Part shown: in pieces, positions 1 through 13,100 of the stretch
Position numbering within the stretch: position 1 is the stretch's first letter
Layout: each line of letters starts with the position of its first letter
Assembly (NCBI GenBank): GCA_029721515.1
Contig: CM056552.1
Span: 12,735,001-12,799,000, forward strand
From: Synanceia verrucosa
Lineage: Eukaryota; Chordata; Actinopteri; Perciformes; Synanceiidae
DNA: 64,000 nucleotides
Reading direction: 5' to 3'
The notes under the pieces: model-generated
Database searches by the model: none
The model's input: only the letters and a program-made list of their open reading frames with translations
Told to the model about the DNA's origin: nothing
Made by a program: the position numbers and the translations under genes

Positions 1-420
1 CTGGATAAAGGGACTGGAAGGAGAAAAACAGGAGACTGATGTCCACTTCAACTCTCTGACCGGAGAAGGAAACTTCAACTGGAGATTTATCTTCCGCTTT
101 GACTACCTTCCTACTGAGGTAGGAGCCTATCCCAGCTGTCTTAGGGCGGAAGGCAGGGTACACCCTGGACAAGTCGCCACCTCATCACAGGGCACATAGA
201 GACAGACAACCACTCACACTCACATTCACACCTACGGTCAATTTAAATTAGCCAATTAACCTAATCCCCATGCATGGTTTTGGATGGTGGGAGGAAGCCA
301 GAGTACCCGGAGAGAACCCACGCAGACACGGGGAGAACATGCAAACTTCACACAGAAAGGCAGCGGGCCCGGGATTCGAACCCGGGACCTTCTTGCTGTG
401 AGGCCCAGTAAGGGTCCTTT

Positions 421-471
<51 letters not shown>

Positions 472-3184
472 TCATCCAGTAAGGCTTAGGCAAGACCCCC
501 TAATGCAGCAAATACCGAAGCTGAGTTGTCAAGTACCTTCAGAAGATCTGCTAGAAGATGTGAAGGACCATCCCAACTGGGACCATCACCGAGACCAACA
601 AGTTCATAGCTGATACACAGTACAGCAACAGTAATCCTTGAAATGCTAGGATATGAGATTGGTACACTCGGTAAGAGGCAGTACCCTCCATGGAAGAGAT
701 GGTTTGAGGCCAAGATAAAGGCAACAAGGAGAGAAGTCAGCCAGCTGGCAGAGTTGCAGAAAGGGAACATGGTGAATAAAGGGGTACCCAGGAAATACAA
801 CAAGCTGCCCATATCTGAAGCACTCGAAACTGACCACAGCAGCCTCCTAGAAGAACCAGTAACAATCTCAATGGCAGATGTCCAAGAAAGAGTGTTAAAG
901 ATGAAGAACTGGAACCAGGAACCTGATATGAGGCCCCGATATGATCCATACATACTGGCTTACGTAGTTGACGGCACTCCATGAACGCCTGGCAGCACAG
1001 ATGAACCAGCTGCTAAGGGATGGGACCTACCCAGGGTGGCTAACTGAAGGCAGAACAGTCCTCATCATGAAGGACCTCCAGAAGGGACCCATCCCATCCA
1101 ACTACCAGCCAATAACCTGTCTCTGTACAACATGGAAGCTCTTGTCAGGTATCATGGCAGCTCAATAGATGAGCGGGGTACAGAAAGGAATTGGCAGTAA
1201 CACCAGAGCAGCCAAGCACCAGCTACTGGTTGACTGAGCAGTTCACAGAGACTGTAAGAATCAACAGACCAACCTGTGCACTGCCTGGATTGACTACAAG
1301 AAAGCCTATGATTCAATGCTACACACATGGATACTGGAATATCTGGAACTGTACAAACATGGAGGGACAAGCCCCCACATGGCATGTACCACCGTCAGAT
1401 AGAGGAATGCCTGATATCAAGAAGACCTACCAATGTCTGACAGACAGCACGGAGGCACTGATCATGGCAGCACAAGAACAGACTATAAACACCAGGATCT
1501 ACCACAGTAGATCAGACCTAAGGTGTGGGCTATGAATTCTGGAGGTCTGTCTGTGTGAAAATATTGAGCTGAGTGTAAGAAGCTGTATAATAAGTGGAAT
1601 AATGCGCAGCCAGTGGTCATTTATTTCACAAAAATGATTTTAATTACCTCATGATCTTTCCTCTCACGTTGAAGACAATTCAAACACTTTCAGAATAACT
1701 AAATCATCAGGGTTGTGTTTGTACTTATCATGGCGCTAGCAGTAATTGTGGCTATTAGTGAGAGTAAATATCCTTGTCTCGTCCCTCAGAAAGAGGTGGT
1801 GTATAAGAAGAAGGAGTCCTTCTTCTCTCTGGAGGAGTCAGAATTTCGGCAGCCAGCCGTTCTGGTGCTGCAGGTCTGGGACTATGACCGCATCGCTGCC
1901 AATGACTTCCTGGGTGAGACATGCTGACTGATGGGACAGTCACTACTCTAATAATATAAATATAATATTTTACTGAAACAGGCCTGTCATTCTGATTTCT
2001 CCTGTTCTGTACATATTTGATCTGCTGCTCCATATTGTTTACATCTTGATAAATTGAGTATAATGTCCATTTTAACAGCACTAATGTTATAATGATGTCC
2101 ATGGCACTCAAACAGAAGTACTACTTGCATTTACTAATTTATTTCAGTAATTTGTTCTTTGCTGCTTTGGAATTATTACTTGCGTGACGAAAGAGTGAAT
2201 GATAAATTCAGTTCAATTAAAGTTCCAGCATTGTGAGCAGAACTAATCTATACTCCATTCACTCCAGAAATCTTGGATCTGAGCCTTTAAGTTAAACATT
2301 TCAATGGCAGCATCATGGTTTACAACAACACCTCACTCTGTACATCACACTGTTCATCCTCCTTTTGATCTTCCTCCTTCAGGCGCCATAGAGATGCGTC
2401 TCAGTGACATGGTGCGACCGGCAAAGTCGTCCAGCAAATGCACGATTGAGATTGCGAAGGAGCGGGCCAGCCCTCGATTCTCCATCTTTCGTGCCAAGAA
2501 GATGAAGGGCTGGTGGCCACTGACCCGCCTGAAGACTGCCGAGGACTTTGAGAGGGAGGAGAAGGAGAGGCAGGAGGCCAAGAAGAAAGGGAAGAAGAAG
2601 AAAAAGAATAAGGACAGGAGAAGTAACATGAAACAGGAGGACTTGGAGTACACCGACAGCAGTGGCAACACTTTCCTTTTAATGGTAAAAAAAAGATATG
2701 CTAATAATGCTAATGCCACCAGAACTGTTACTACAAATTTGCAGTAAAGATCTGAATGAACTGTTCCTACAGTTCTGAACTACACTGTGGTTCAGAATCT
2801 CTGCTTTTCATATTTTGGTCGAATCCTCTCGTTTGTTGTTAGGGGAGGGGAAATTGAAGCAATGTTAAGTTAAAAAGTTTTTGTCTTCAGATTTACAGTG
2901 TTAATGTGGAAAATACAGCCATATTCAGGTTGACAGAATGAGGAAAATAATGTTTTTAGAACATAAAAGCATCTAAACATGCTCAGCAAAATCAATTATG
3001 AAACCTACGTATGGGGCTTTTGATCTCCAGTCATGGTGACACTGAAACTAACACTGAAACTGTGTGTTTGTGAAGGGGAAGGTGGAGGCGGAGCTGCAGC
3101 TGGTGTCATTAGAGCAGGCGGAGGCCAACCCGGTGGGTCGGGCCCGCAAGGAGCCAGAGGCTCTTGACAAACCTAAGTATGAGT

Positions 3185-3217
<33 letters not shown>

Positions 3218-3616
3218 TTAAAGAACATCTCTTTGCAAAGTGTGTTCTTTCTGGTGACACAATCACTCTAGTGTGCTGGGATATTTACAAAATACAACGT
3301 AAATCCACGCAGAAATGAATTCATTTCTCAGTGCAATGTAACCTTTTTAAAATGCAGTGTAATCAGACCTTGAGGCCTTTAGGGTTAGGGTTAGACCTTT
3401 AAACAGCTGTAAATCGTCTCCTGTCCTTCCTCCAGCCGTCCCTCCACCAGCTTCAATTGGTTCACCAACCCATTGAAGACCTTCATCTTTCTCATCTGGA
3501 AGAAGTTTAAGAAGTACATCGTCGCCCTGGTCATCCTTGTCATCCTCACGCTTTTCTTAGCCCTCATCATCTACACACTGCCACAGCAAATCTCCTCCCT
3601 TCTCATCAGTGGATGA
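1..3616 (+). CDS. fer1l4: Type-II ferlin (FER1L4/FER1L6-like), 3' end only: last five exons, 274 residues
   Basis: Ferlins are large multi-C2, tail-anchored membrane proteins acting in Ca2+-regulated vesicle fusion and membrane traffic. Exons read (in-frame codons from base 2): 1-118, 1790-1913, 2383-2684, 3076-3176, 3436-3616; phases agree and the stop is TGA. The first exons give GEGNFNWRFIFRFDY and WDYDRIAANDFLG, the C2 region next to the C-terminal part of otoferlin-type ferlins. Then come KGWWPL, a lysine/glutamate-rich insert (EAKKKGKKKKK), GKVEAELQL, NPVGRARKEPE and RPSTSFNWFTNPLK, followed by a hydrophobic anchor of about 20 residues and a short tail ending in LLISG. The gene starts outside the window. 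Family assignment is firm. The choice between fer1l4 and fer1l6 is not: rem1 nearby favours fer1l4, ASAP and ST3Gal neighbours fit either. The symbol is a best guess. Confidence 0.88.
122..402 (-). mobile_element. tRNA-derived SINE, reverse orientation (copy 1)
   Basis: Read on the minus strand, the element has a B-box-like GGTTCGAATCCCGGG near 390-366. The body matches the copies at 8745, 33741 and 41753 (for example the stretch reading TATCCCAGCTGTCTTAGGG on plus). The 5' head with the A box is missing here because a TA repeat and LINE sequence follow at 425. The other end lies three bases after the ferlin exon boundary at 118. Confidence 0.8.
425..466. repeat. (TA)n microsatellite
   Basis: About 20 uninterrupted TA units in the ferlin intron, between the SINE and the LINE relic. 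Confidence 0.95.
486..1540 (+). pseudogene. Non-LTR retrotransposon (LINE) reverse-transcriptase relic
   Basis: Conceptual translation, with frameshifts and stops, gives reverse-transcriptase-like stretches: PIPSNYQPITCLCTTWKLLS at about 1096-1154 and NLCTAWIDYKKAYDSM in another frame around 1273-1320. These resemble the RT core of fish LINEs. An upstream part gives VPRKYNKLPISEALETDH. No intact ORF remains, so it is dead. The clade cannot be assigned by eye. It lies in the 1.67-kb ferlin intron (119-1789). Confidence 0.7.
3186..3215. repeat. (CA)n microsatellite in ferlin last intron
   Basis: About 15 CA units starting nine bases after the splice donor at 3177. Confidence 0.95.
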
Positions 3617-4031
3617 AGAAATATTGAACTGACACTGACTGTACTACATTACCCAGCATGCCCTGGGTCATGGGAGCAATAATCTGAGATTTTACTGGAC
3701 ACATATTCCTGCAGCTATACGCCACATATTTATAGTCTGTAGATTAAAGATGGTTTCACTCTGAATCATGCTCAATATTGGCATAACTCTGTAAATCAGC
3801 ATCCCACCCTACACATAAACATACGTGGTGTATAAAAGTAATTCTGTTGATTTAATATAGTTTTGGTTTAAAATTTTATTGTTTGAGGTTAAATGAGTAA
3901 ATGATATAAATAAGCACATTTATTTTTATGTATTTTGCTGTTTTGCACTGACTCAGAACTGAAGTTGATATTCTCATTCATACCAGTTTATTCAAAATGA
4001 ATGTTTGCTGTTATTTCTCTGTAAATATATT

Positions 4032-4037
4032 AATAAA
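4032..4037 (+). other. Candidate polyadenylation signal (AATAAA) for the ferlin gene
   Basis: AATAAA about 416 bases after the ferlin stop, in AT-rich sequence. An ATTAAA at about 3744 is an alternative. Confidence 0.45.
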
Positions 4038-4209
4038 TATTATTATCAATCAGAAACAGGCAGTGAGCAGTGACTGTTGTATATAAATGTACATTTATAA
4101 ATGTATTTAAGTACTCAGTTCACTTTGATTTGCAAGTTTTAAAGAGTTTTCAGAGTTAAGGCTTTTGCACAGTAATTTTCCGTCAGTAGGTGTCTCAGTT
4201 TCAGACAAA

Positions 4210-4325
4210 AGATGAAGTTTGGCGGAATCATGGGAGTTGTAGTCATAGACCAGTCAGCTTCTCCTGGTTATTCTTTCAGTGTTAATCGTTCAGGAGGTTT
4301 TTTTTACCACAGAGGCCTCCTCCGA
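4210..4325 (+). repeat. Dispersed repeat, copy 1 (TCATGGGAGTTGTAGTC family)
   Basis: Contains TCATGGGAGTTGTAGTC, then CAGTCAGCTTCTCCTGGTTA and AGTGTTAATCGTTCA. Related sequence is at 6425-6545 on plus and at 48056-48222 on minus, so it is a dispersed element of about 120-170 bases of unknown class. Confidence 0.6.
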
Positions 4326-5329
4326 ACCGTTAGACTTGGTCCTCATCTTCAGTCAGATCCACAGGAAATGGTTTGTTTATAAATGCTTGTTCTGATTGTT
4401 TCCTTTGAGATGCTGATGTTTTTGGACTTGGATCATGTTAAAACAAACCTGTGTTCATTGTTTTGGAGACCAGACTGGAAGCAATGTCGGACGACCAGAA
4501 TGAGGTCTGCGCTGGTGGTTATTTACGTCACACTGTCTGTCAGTTGGTTTGTCAACCACTTTGACCCAGACTAAAATATCACAACTTTTTGATACATTTT
4601 GCAGCAACGGTCATGTTCCCCAGATGATGAACTTTTCCTCTGACCTCTGACTTTTTCCTCTTGCATCACCATGAGGGTCACATTTGTGGTTTTGATTGAA
4701 CTGTCTAAACATCTGGATGGATGGATTGCTGTGAAATTTGTTTCAAGCATTAATGTCATGATATATTATGACTTTGGTAAACCCTCATCTTGCACCACCA
4801 TCAGGTAAAATACCAGCAAACCTCTTAGCAAATATTAGAGTTCAAATTGTTTATTTGTCTTGTAGACAAATAAATCATGTTTTTTTTCCTTGTACTTTCT
4901 TTTCTTTTTGGTAAAAAAAAAAATATAAAAGAACAGCAACTTTAACATGAATTAAATGAATATTGGTTAAAATGTATTGTTTTTATCATTTTTAATTCAT
5001 TTGTATTGTTTTCAATTATTTGTTTAATAATTTTATTCTGGTGCAACTGGCTTATTTTTATTTTATTTGTTTATTTGTAATTGTTTTTCCTTAATCTTTT
5101 ATTTTTAATCTCTGTTTTTTATTATTTTAGCTGTTACACTGGTGCAATGGGGTTTATTTATTTATTTGTAATTTTATCGCATCTTTTGTTTTTTGTTTAT
5201 GTATTATTATTATTTTTAGTTGTTACACAGATGTATATTTTTTTACTTCATCTATTTGTATTTTTTTTTCAGATTTTTTTTTTTATTATTATTTTATTTT
5301 TTACTCTGATGTAATGGGGCTTTTCGGTC
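4326..5329. other. Ferlin-ASAP intergenic spacer, no gene seen
   Basis: No coding exon recognised. From about 4850 to 5310 the sequence is very T-rich on the plus strand, with long T runs and TTTATT motifs. It switches abruptly at about 5330 to CpG-rich sequence. Confidence 0.6.
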
Positions 5330-5620
5330 CATCTCTGTGCTCGGTCATCAGTACGCGCTCCCGCGGCAGAGAGCACCGCTGCCGCGCACCATGAACGCGC
5401 CTCCCCATGCGGTTTGAATAAAAAAGGAAAAAGCGAGAAAAAAAATCAGCTGATGATGAAAAGACAAGAAGCTGTTCCTGGAGCGGAGAGCAGAGGCCGG
5501 TCTGACTCCCTCATCTGAACCCGGTCCTGGTGTCTGAGGGGGTTCCGGTCCTCCAGCTCCAGCTCCGCTCTTTGTCAGCCGGTTCACACACGGAGAGACC
5601 CGGGCGGGTTAGTGTTTTGT
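5330..5620 (+). promoter_or_regulatory. CpG-rich promoter / 5' untranslated exon region of the ASAP gene
   Basis: CpG density rises sharply (ACGCGCTCCCGCGGCAGAG, CTGCCGCGCACCATGAACGC). A short upstream ORF starts at ATG 5391 and ends after eight codons. CGGGCGG|GTTAGTG near 5608 could be a donor, and TTAATAG|GTCTTCGCC at 5948 could be the acceptor of the start-codon exon. The transcription start and the 5' UTR splicing are inferred, not proven. Confidence 0.5.
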
Positions 5621-6062
5621 TTCCTTTGAATGAAGCAGCTCCACCACTGAGGGACTCGGTGGTTTAAACACGCTGATGACCCAGAGCTGCTTTAATTAGC
5701 GGGGTTTCTGTAGAACCTGCGTGGTTCCGGTTCATTTCCGGTTGGATTTGATCACCTTTTGTTCGGAGGAAGAAGCGGCTGATGCTGCGGTTCACGGTGG
5801 AGTCACACTGACGGAGCAGATACCGGATCAGGTCTTCAGTTACCGTTTTTAATCCGCCTGTTGGTGATAATGAGCGCTGATGGGATTATTTCACCTCTTG
5901 CTCAGTGGGTTTTTAAATTAATATTATTTTGTTGTTTATCTTAATAGGTCTTCGCCTGCTTCCCTCGGTCTTTTGTGTGGACTTGTTCTGTCTGTCCCGG
6001 ATCTTTGTTGCGGTTCTGGTCCTGTCTTGAGTCCGCCCGGGTGGTCCAGGTCCAGGAGCACC

Positions 6063-7072
6063 ATGCCGGAGTGTGTGTCAGTGTCTGAGTTCTTGCAGGA
6101 GGTCCAGGAGGACTGGAGCTCTCCCACCACCTCCTCCTTCACCTCCAAGATGATCGGCTGCAGGAACACGGTCTACCTGCTGGAGGAGGTCAGTACACTC
6201 GGAAGCAGTGGTAGTACTAGTGGTAGTACTAGTGGTAGTACTAGTGGTGGTATTACTTGTAGTAGTGTAGTAGTAGTGATGTCATCTGCTCTGTCTGATG
6301 AATGAAACCAGTCAGGGCCAGACTGAACTGCTCGGGGCCCCAGAGCAAAAATGATTGCTGGGCCCTCATTGAACACAGGGGTCATGTACGTTTCTACTGG
6401 GATCAAAACAATAACAAGAGTTTGGTGAAGCAGTGAGGGATCATGGGATTTGTAGTCTCCATGTCAGTCAGATTCTCCTCCTAGGATTCCATCAGTGTTC
6501 ATCGTTCACCAAACCAATGAAAACACTGAATAAAGCAGCTTCACATTAAAAATCTGTGTTTCTCCAACTCCCTTAAAAGGAAGCAGGACGTCTCTGAGGG
6601 GAAGCGAGTCGAGCTGCTGCTAACGTTTGTTCAGCCTGATCCTCTGATAACTTCAGATCCAGACATCAGATCACTAAAATCCTTCATCTGCTTAAAATAT
6701 CTAGTTAAAAACAACCAAGATCGGAAAAGTCTAAAAAAAAGTCTACCATATGGCCTAAAACTGGATAAAAATTTAATTTATGACTGGCTCTGGCAGACAA
6801 CCACAATACTGACACTCAAAGGGGATATCAAATAACCAATAGACCAAATTGTTTAAAATTTATTGTAAAAAAAAACCCAATTTGACTTGGTTCTTGACTA
6901 GTTGGGTCTGTGTTATGATACATGTCATATTTTTTCATTTTTAATCAAAGAGAGAATGAACAGGAATAACAGCTGTACTTATGTATTTTGCATATTCAGG
7001 TGTTGGACAGTGACCGGCTGGTGTTGCAGAAGATGAAGAAAGCTGCTAAAGCCAAATACGCATCAGGACAAG

Positions 7073-7128
<56 letters not shown>

Positions 7129-10100
7129 ATTACTGCCAGTACTAACATTGCTCTCTTGTCAGATCACGTGTCTCACCTGGAGCAGTACATTAACTCCATG
7201 GAGAAGCTGTCAGTCAACTGTCACTCAAACGGAGAGTCGGAGGTCGGATCTGCCTTCTGCCGACTCGCCGATTTTTCCAAAGAGCTCCTCTGTCCCATGA
7301 AGAACCTGGTGAGTCATCAGCAACAAGATGCCACAGAGGTCAGAGGTCACCTGATAACACCTGACACCAACAGTAATATTGTTGTTATTGTAACTGTTTG
7401 GTTCTTAACTGGTCATCCCAGACTCCCACTGGAAAAATTCTGATCAAAAAACTATTAACTAATAAACTCCAAACTCCATTAAATCATATTTTCTGTTTAC
7501 TGGTCTAAATAAGGCTGCAGGATTTGGCAAATGTATCTAATTGCGATTATTTTGACTGCCATTGTGATTGTACTATGATTTACAATATTATAGGGAATGA
7601 TAATGTTTCATTTTCAATGAAAAGCATATTTTATGATTTCTGAAGTCATGTGTAGGCTAAGACAGCTCTATGTAATATTTAAGTTTAAATTCTATTTTAA
7701 TTTTAATTTATTTTAATGCCATGACACATTTCAGCTTTGATAAATGTATTGTTTTGTAAGTCAGCGACTTTGGTTTTCCAGAAAGGTGCTGCATAAACTT
7801 GAGTTATTCTTATTATTATCATCATTTTTATTCATTTTTTTTTTTTATTATTTTTTTTATCAAACAGAATAAAAAAAAAACAAAAAAAAAACAGCACAGA
7901 CTAGGGGTGCAACAATTTGTAGACATAATTGACAAAAATCAATGATAAAATTTGTTGCCGATGAATTCTTTTGTTAATTTGCCGGTGACAGCCAAGCAAG
8001 AGAGAAATTGCTGCGACCACAGCAACAACATTACGATCTCAAAGACCTAAAGTCTGGGAACGCTCCATAACTTTGATATTTTGAGTGTCCTTTGTTTATA
8101 TAAAAAATACTTTATTTTTATCTGCACTTTAAAAGTTTAATAGTTTTATTTTTATTTTATTTAGCAGCCTGAATGATTTCTGAATGATAGTCGTCACCTT
8201 TATTGTATTTATTGTTATCTTATTGTATTGCTGACTTTAAAAGCAGATGGCTAAATAAGAGCCACTGAACAGGTGTACGCTACATAATCCAATTAGTCAA
8301 TAGATTAGTCGACTAATCGTTTAGATAGTCGATTAGTTGACTTTCAAAGTAATCGTTAGTTGCAGTCCTAGCACAGATATCAAAGACCACGAAATGACAA
8401 ACAAATGACACAAAACAATCAGAAAGCAGTCAAGCTCAGAGAAAGGAAAAGAAAATGCTTCGGTCCTTCATCTGTCCATCCTGATCTGCACCTGACTTCA
8501 CTCGAGTCCCGTCCTCAGCGCTCCCCTTTAGTCTGTTGAATGTGGACTGTCTCCACTATTTGCGTCCACCTGGTCCTCCCCACTCAGGCATCACAGGGAT
8601 CACAGAGCAAAGTCAGCTACTCAGTTTGATTAAAAGTTAAATTTTGGACATAATCTTTAACCATTTTCCTGAGTGACTCTCAGACCGTTCTGCCATAATA
8701 GTGATAATCAGTATATCTGTCACCACTTGTACCATTATTACATCCATCCATCCATTATCTAACGCCTATCCTCATAGGGTTGCGGGGGGCTGGAACCTAT
8801 CCCAGCTGTCTTAGGGTGAAAGGCAGGGTACACCCTGGACAAGTCTCCAGTTCATCACAGGACACATAGAGACAGACAAGCACTCACACTCACATTCACA
8901 CCTACGGTCAATTTAAATTAAACAATTAACCTAAATTTTGGGTGGTGGGAGGAAGCCGGAGTACACAGAAAGAACCCACGCAGACACGGGGAGAACATGC
9001 AAACTCCACACAGAAAGGCCCGGGGCCAGGATTCGAACTCTGTACCTTCTTGCTATGAGGCGACAGTGCTAACCACTACACCACCATAATTACATAATTT
9101 ATAAAATCATGAAGATATGTAACATTCCTGTGGTCCATTAAGACAGTCAGATTTTCTCCATCTAGTTCCAGTAGGCTCTGGTGTTTTCAAACCTCAAGTT
9201 AGAAAAAAAATTAAATTTGGTCTGAACCGGTCCCTCAAATTAAGAGCTTTTAACTGGAACCAAAACTTCTGCTTAAAAACCAACAGTATGTGGTGGTGTG
9301 TGTCAACCTCACCTGTTACCATCGCTGAATGACCTACATGCTGACAGCTTTCCCTAATTTTACTACTTATTTTTGTTTGCAGGAAAGTTTCCTATTAATT
9401 CTATGTGTTTTATATGTGCGTATGCAGTTGAAGAGCATGCTCCACAACATCAACTTCTTCCTGGACTCTCTGGTCAAAGGAGACCTGAGGGAGGTGAAGG
9501 GGGTGAGGACTTCTTATTTATTATCACCTGGATCATTTATGTAAACTTTACAGACCTCAGGTCAGACTGGACTGATACACTTAAGTTATTATTATCATAT
9601 TTGCTGCTGGTAGCTTGGAGACGACGCTGTCTGAAGCGTGTTAAATCCTCTTCAGTGACATCAATCTAAAATCCTGTTTCCCCCTCTGACCATCTCTGTC
9701 CATAGGATCTGAAGAAGCCTTTTGACAAAGCATGGAGGGACTATGAGAGTAGATTGTGAGTGACAATCACACTGAATCATCTGACAGTGTTTAAATGTGC
9801 ACTAGTATTATAGTATAGTACAATAAGCCATCTTAAATAAAGACAGTAGACTAAGAAAGCCACAGTTACAGTACTGAGTGTAATGTCTATATTGGTAAGC
9901 ACTTTTAAGCATTTCCCCTATGAAATTATCGTTGTATTAATTAGTGGATGTCTGTGCAGTAAGCAGGTGGAGAAGGAGAAGAGGGAGCTGGCTCGGCAGT
10001 ATGGGATGGTACGAAGCGAAGTCAGCGGAGGAGAGATCGCTGAGGAGCTGGAAAAGGAGAGACGCTCCTTCCAGCTGAGCATGTGTGAGGTCAGTGACTC

Positions 10101-13100
10101 CTCCCTCACCTCCATTATCTTCACCTCCTCTAACATCTTCTTCTTCTTCTTTTTATTTGTGTCATTTATCTGGCTTTTCTTCTACATCTTCCTCCTCATC
10201 CTTCCCTCTCTCCTCCTTTGTTTCATCTTCCTCCTCCTTTTTACCCTTCCCCCCACTCCTCCTCCTCCTGCTGCTGCTCATCTACTACTCCATCACTCCA
10301 TCTCTCTCTTTGTTTCAGTATTTGATTAAGGTCAATGAGATAAAGACGAAGAGAGGAGTTGACCTTCTGCAGAACCTCATCAAACACTACCACAGCCACA
10401 ACAAGTAAGAACACACACACACACACAGGCAAACACACACACACTGCATTCTATTTACTTTATCTGTGTGTGTAGCTTCCTGCAGGAGTGTGTGTCCACC
10501 ACTCAGAGGTTGAAGCAGTACATGGAGGAGCTGAATGGAGTCCTGAACACGGTACATCCACCTGTCCACTTCTTTATATTGTACCTGTAATGACCACTGT
10601 GGCCTGCAGGGGGTGCTAGTAGGCTGGTAGTGTCAGTCTGTGGGTAACACTGTTCTCTGTTGGGTTAACCAATATGCATATGAAGTCATATTCAGATTAA
10701 AAAAAAAAAATATTAAATCAGAAGAAATCACACGAAGACTGATGGGTAAAATATATTGATAATTGTCATAACCTTTCTCCTCCTCCTTCTTCTATATACA
10801 TGTATACACACATATGTATGAATATACACTGTATATATATGTGTCTATATATGTCTGTGTCTAATATTACAACAATATAATAAATATTATTATCAACTAG
10901 ACCATTCTGCATAATGAGTAGTTTGAATTTTTGTAGTAGTTTTGTACATTTTGATTCTGACATGTTTGTGTGTTTTGAATGTGGGACTTTTACTTTTAGC
11001 AGAGTATTTCTACACTGTGGTGTTGGGACTTGTAATAAAGTCAGCTGAGCTGTTGTGTGTGCAGGTGAAGCAGCGTCAGGACGAGGAGAAGAAGCAGCTC
11101 GTGACCCTCAGAGATCAGCTGAGGCCGGTCGTCCACACAGAGTCGGTCAGAGACACAAACACTAGCTAACACTATAACACTGTGCAGAAGATAATCAATA
11201 ATAACTGATGAAGTGTGTGTGCGTGTAGGACTCTTTACCTAAGCAGGTGTACAGTATGCATCAGCTGCTGGGAGACAAACAATATGGGACAGAAAGGACA
11301 GGATTCCTCTACAAGAAGAGCGACGGGTAAAAAAAACTCCTAGTGTTCGTAGTAGTAGTGTTGTAGTATTAGTAGAACTAACCTGAGTGACTGTTTCAGT
11401 TTGAGGAAAATGTGGCAGAAGAGGAAATGTTCAGCTCACAACTGTTACCTGACCATCGCACATGCCACTGTGAGTCCACCTGGTTATATCAGCTGTGACC
11501 TCTGACCTTTAACATTAATGTTATAATAATTAATATGAGTGTCATCTTCTCTCTCAGCCTAATAAACCTCCTACCAGACTCAACCTGCTCACCTGTCAGG
11601 TTAAACCCAGCGTGGAGGACAAGAAATGCTTTGATCTCATCTCTCGTAAGACACACAAACAAACAATAGAGTCTGAAAACTAATGTTAGAAAACTACAGC
11701 ATGATTGCAATGTGCAAACCCACTAGTGCTGTCCTGATGTTTCAGTTAAAAGTGACACACAGATGCAGTTCTGTATATTTAACTTTATTGTCATAGCAGT
11801 TACTGAGACAATGAAATGCACATATACATATATATATATAGTAATGTACATATACAATAAACAGACATGATATGCTAAGATAAATAAAATAAATGCACTT
11901 TATCTTCCAGATAATCGGACCTACCACTTTCTGGCCGAGGACGAAGCCGAGTGTGTGGCGTGAGTGAAAATCACATAAAGTCCTCATCATCCCGTGTTTA
12001 TTGGTGCACTGGTTTAAACTGTGTTTGTGTTCAGCTGGATCTCGGTACTCAGCAACAGTAAGCAGGAGGCTCTGAACGCAGCGCTGGACGGCGGGTGGAG
12101 CGGGAGCGGAGGTGTTGAGAGCAGCGTGGAGGATCTGACCCGCGCCATCACTGATGACATCAGAAGGATGCCAGGAAACAACAGCTGCTGTGACTGTGGG
12201 GCACCAGGTAGTCCATCAATCAATTAATCAATCCATCAATCCGCTTGTCATGGACTGATGTCATGTAGCTGTCATGTAGTCACAGGGTCGGATGTTCGAT
12301 CCTCCTGTCTGCTCACTGATGTGTATTAGAGTGAGACTCCTGTAAAACCTGCTGAGCTGAGCAGAAACATAAATATAAGACGTTAAAAAAGATGTTTTTG
12401 ATTCATAAATGTGAGAGGGAAACATTAGGCCTTGTGTTGCAAATCTGACGCATTGCTCATGTACTCTTGAACTCGTTTTCTGTCAGTGATTTGCTGCCAC
12501 ATCAGAATGTGTGATAAGTTGTTGTTGTAACAACAACAATTATCTTTTTCACATATAACATGATATTGTTTTTTTTCCTGGCAATTCAAATTTAATTTCA
12601 TGATTCTGTCTTCAAATTTACTCACAATAAATTGTCCGACTCACATTGTGGCATCTTTCGGGCCATTTTTAAATGGGGGCTGCTTAAATGCATTTCCATT
12701 TGTCCATTTGTCACTGAGGTGAAAATAAAGAAGTACCAGTTAATAAAAACAATTACATAAAACCATCGGTTATAGAGAGTGACAAGTTTACTCAATGATT
12801 TAATTTTTTTTCTCAGTCATCTAATGGATACAGCAGAGACCATGAATTGTAATTCTCTCTCCCTGTAGATCCTGGATGGCTCTCGACCAACCTGGGCATC
12901 CTGACCTGTATTGAGTGTTCAGGGATCCACAGGGAGATGGGGGTTCACGTCTCCAGGATCCAATCTCTGAGTCTGGACAGTCTGGGGACCTCAGACCTGC
13001 TGGTAGGTCTGCCCTGGTAGCAAACAAGCTAATTCATCCTGCAGTCATCTGCAGTCATCTGTCACAGTGAATTGTCTGTGGTGAAACCCCGGCTCTTGTA

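Noticed and set aside
366..392. tRNA-like T-arm sequence (TTCGAACCCGGG), possible tRNA gene
   Set aside because: It is the B box of a reverse-oriented SINE that occurs four times in the window; no cloverleaf can be formed around it.
2304..2382. Upstream extension of the ferlin reading frame before the KGWWPL exon
   Set aside because: The CTTCAG acceptor at 2382 and ferlin homology place the exon start at 2383; upstream sequence is intronic.
9883..10329. Open frame of 148 residues
   Set aside because: It is ASAP exon 6 (9960-10089) read through into the pyrimidine-rich intron; the second half has no protein-like composition.
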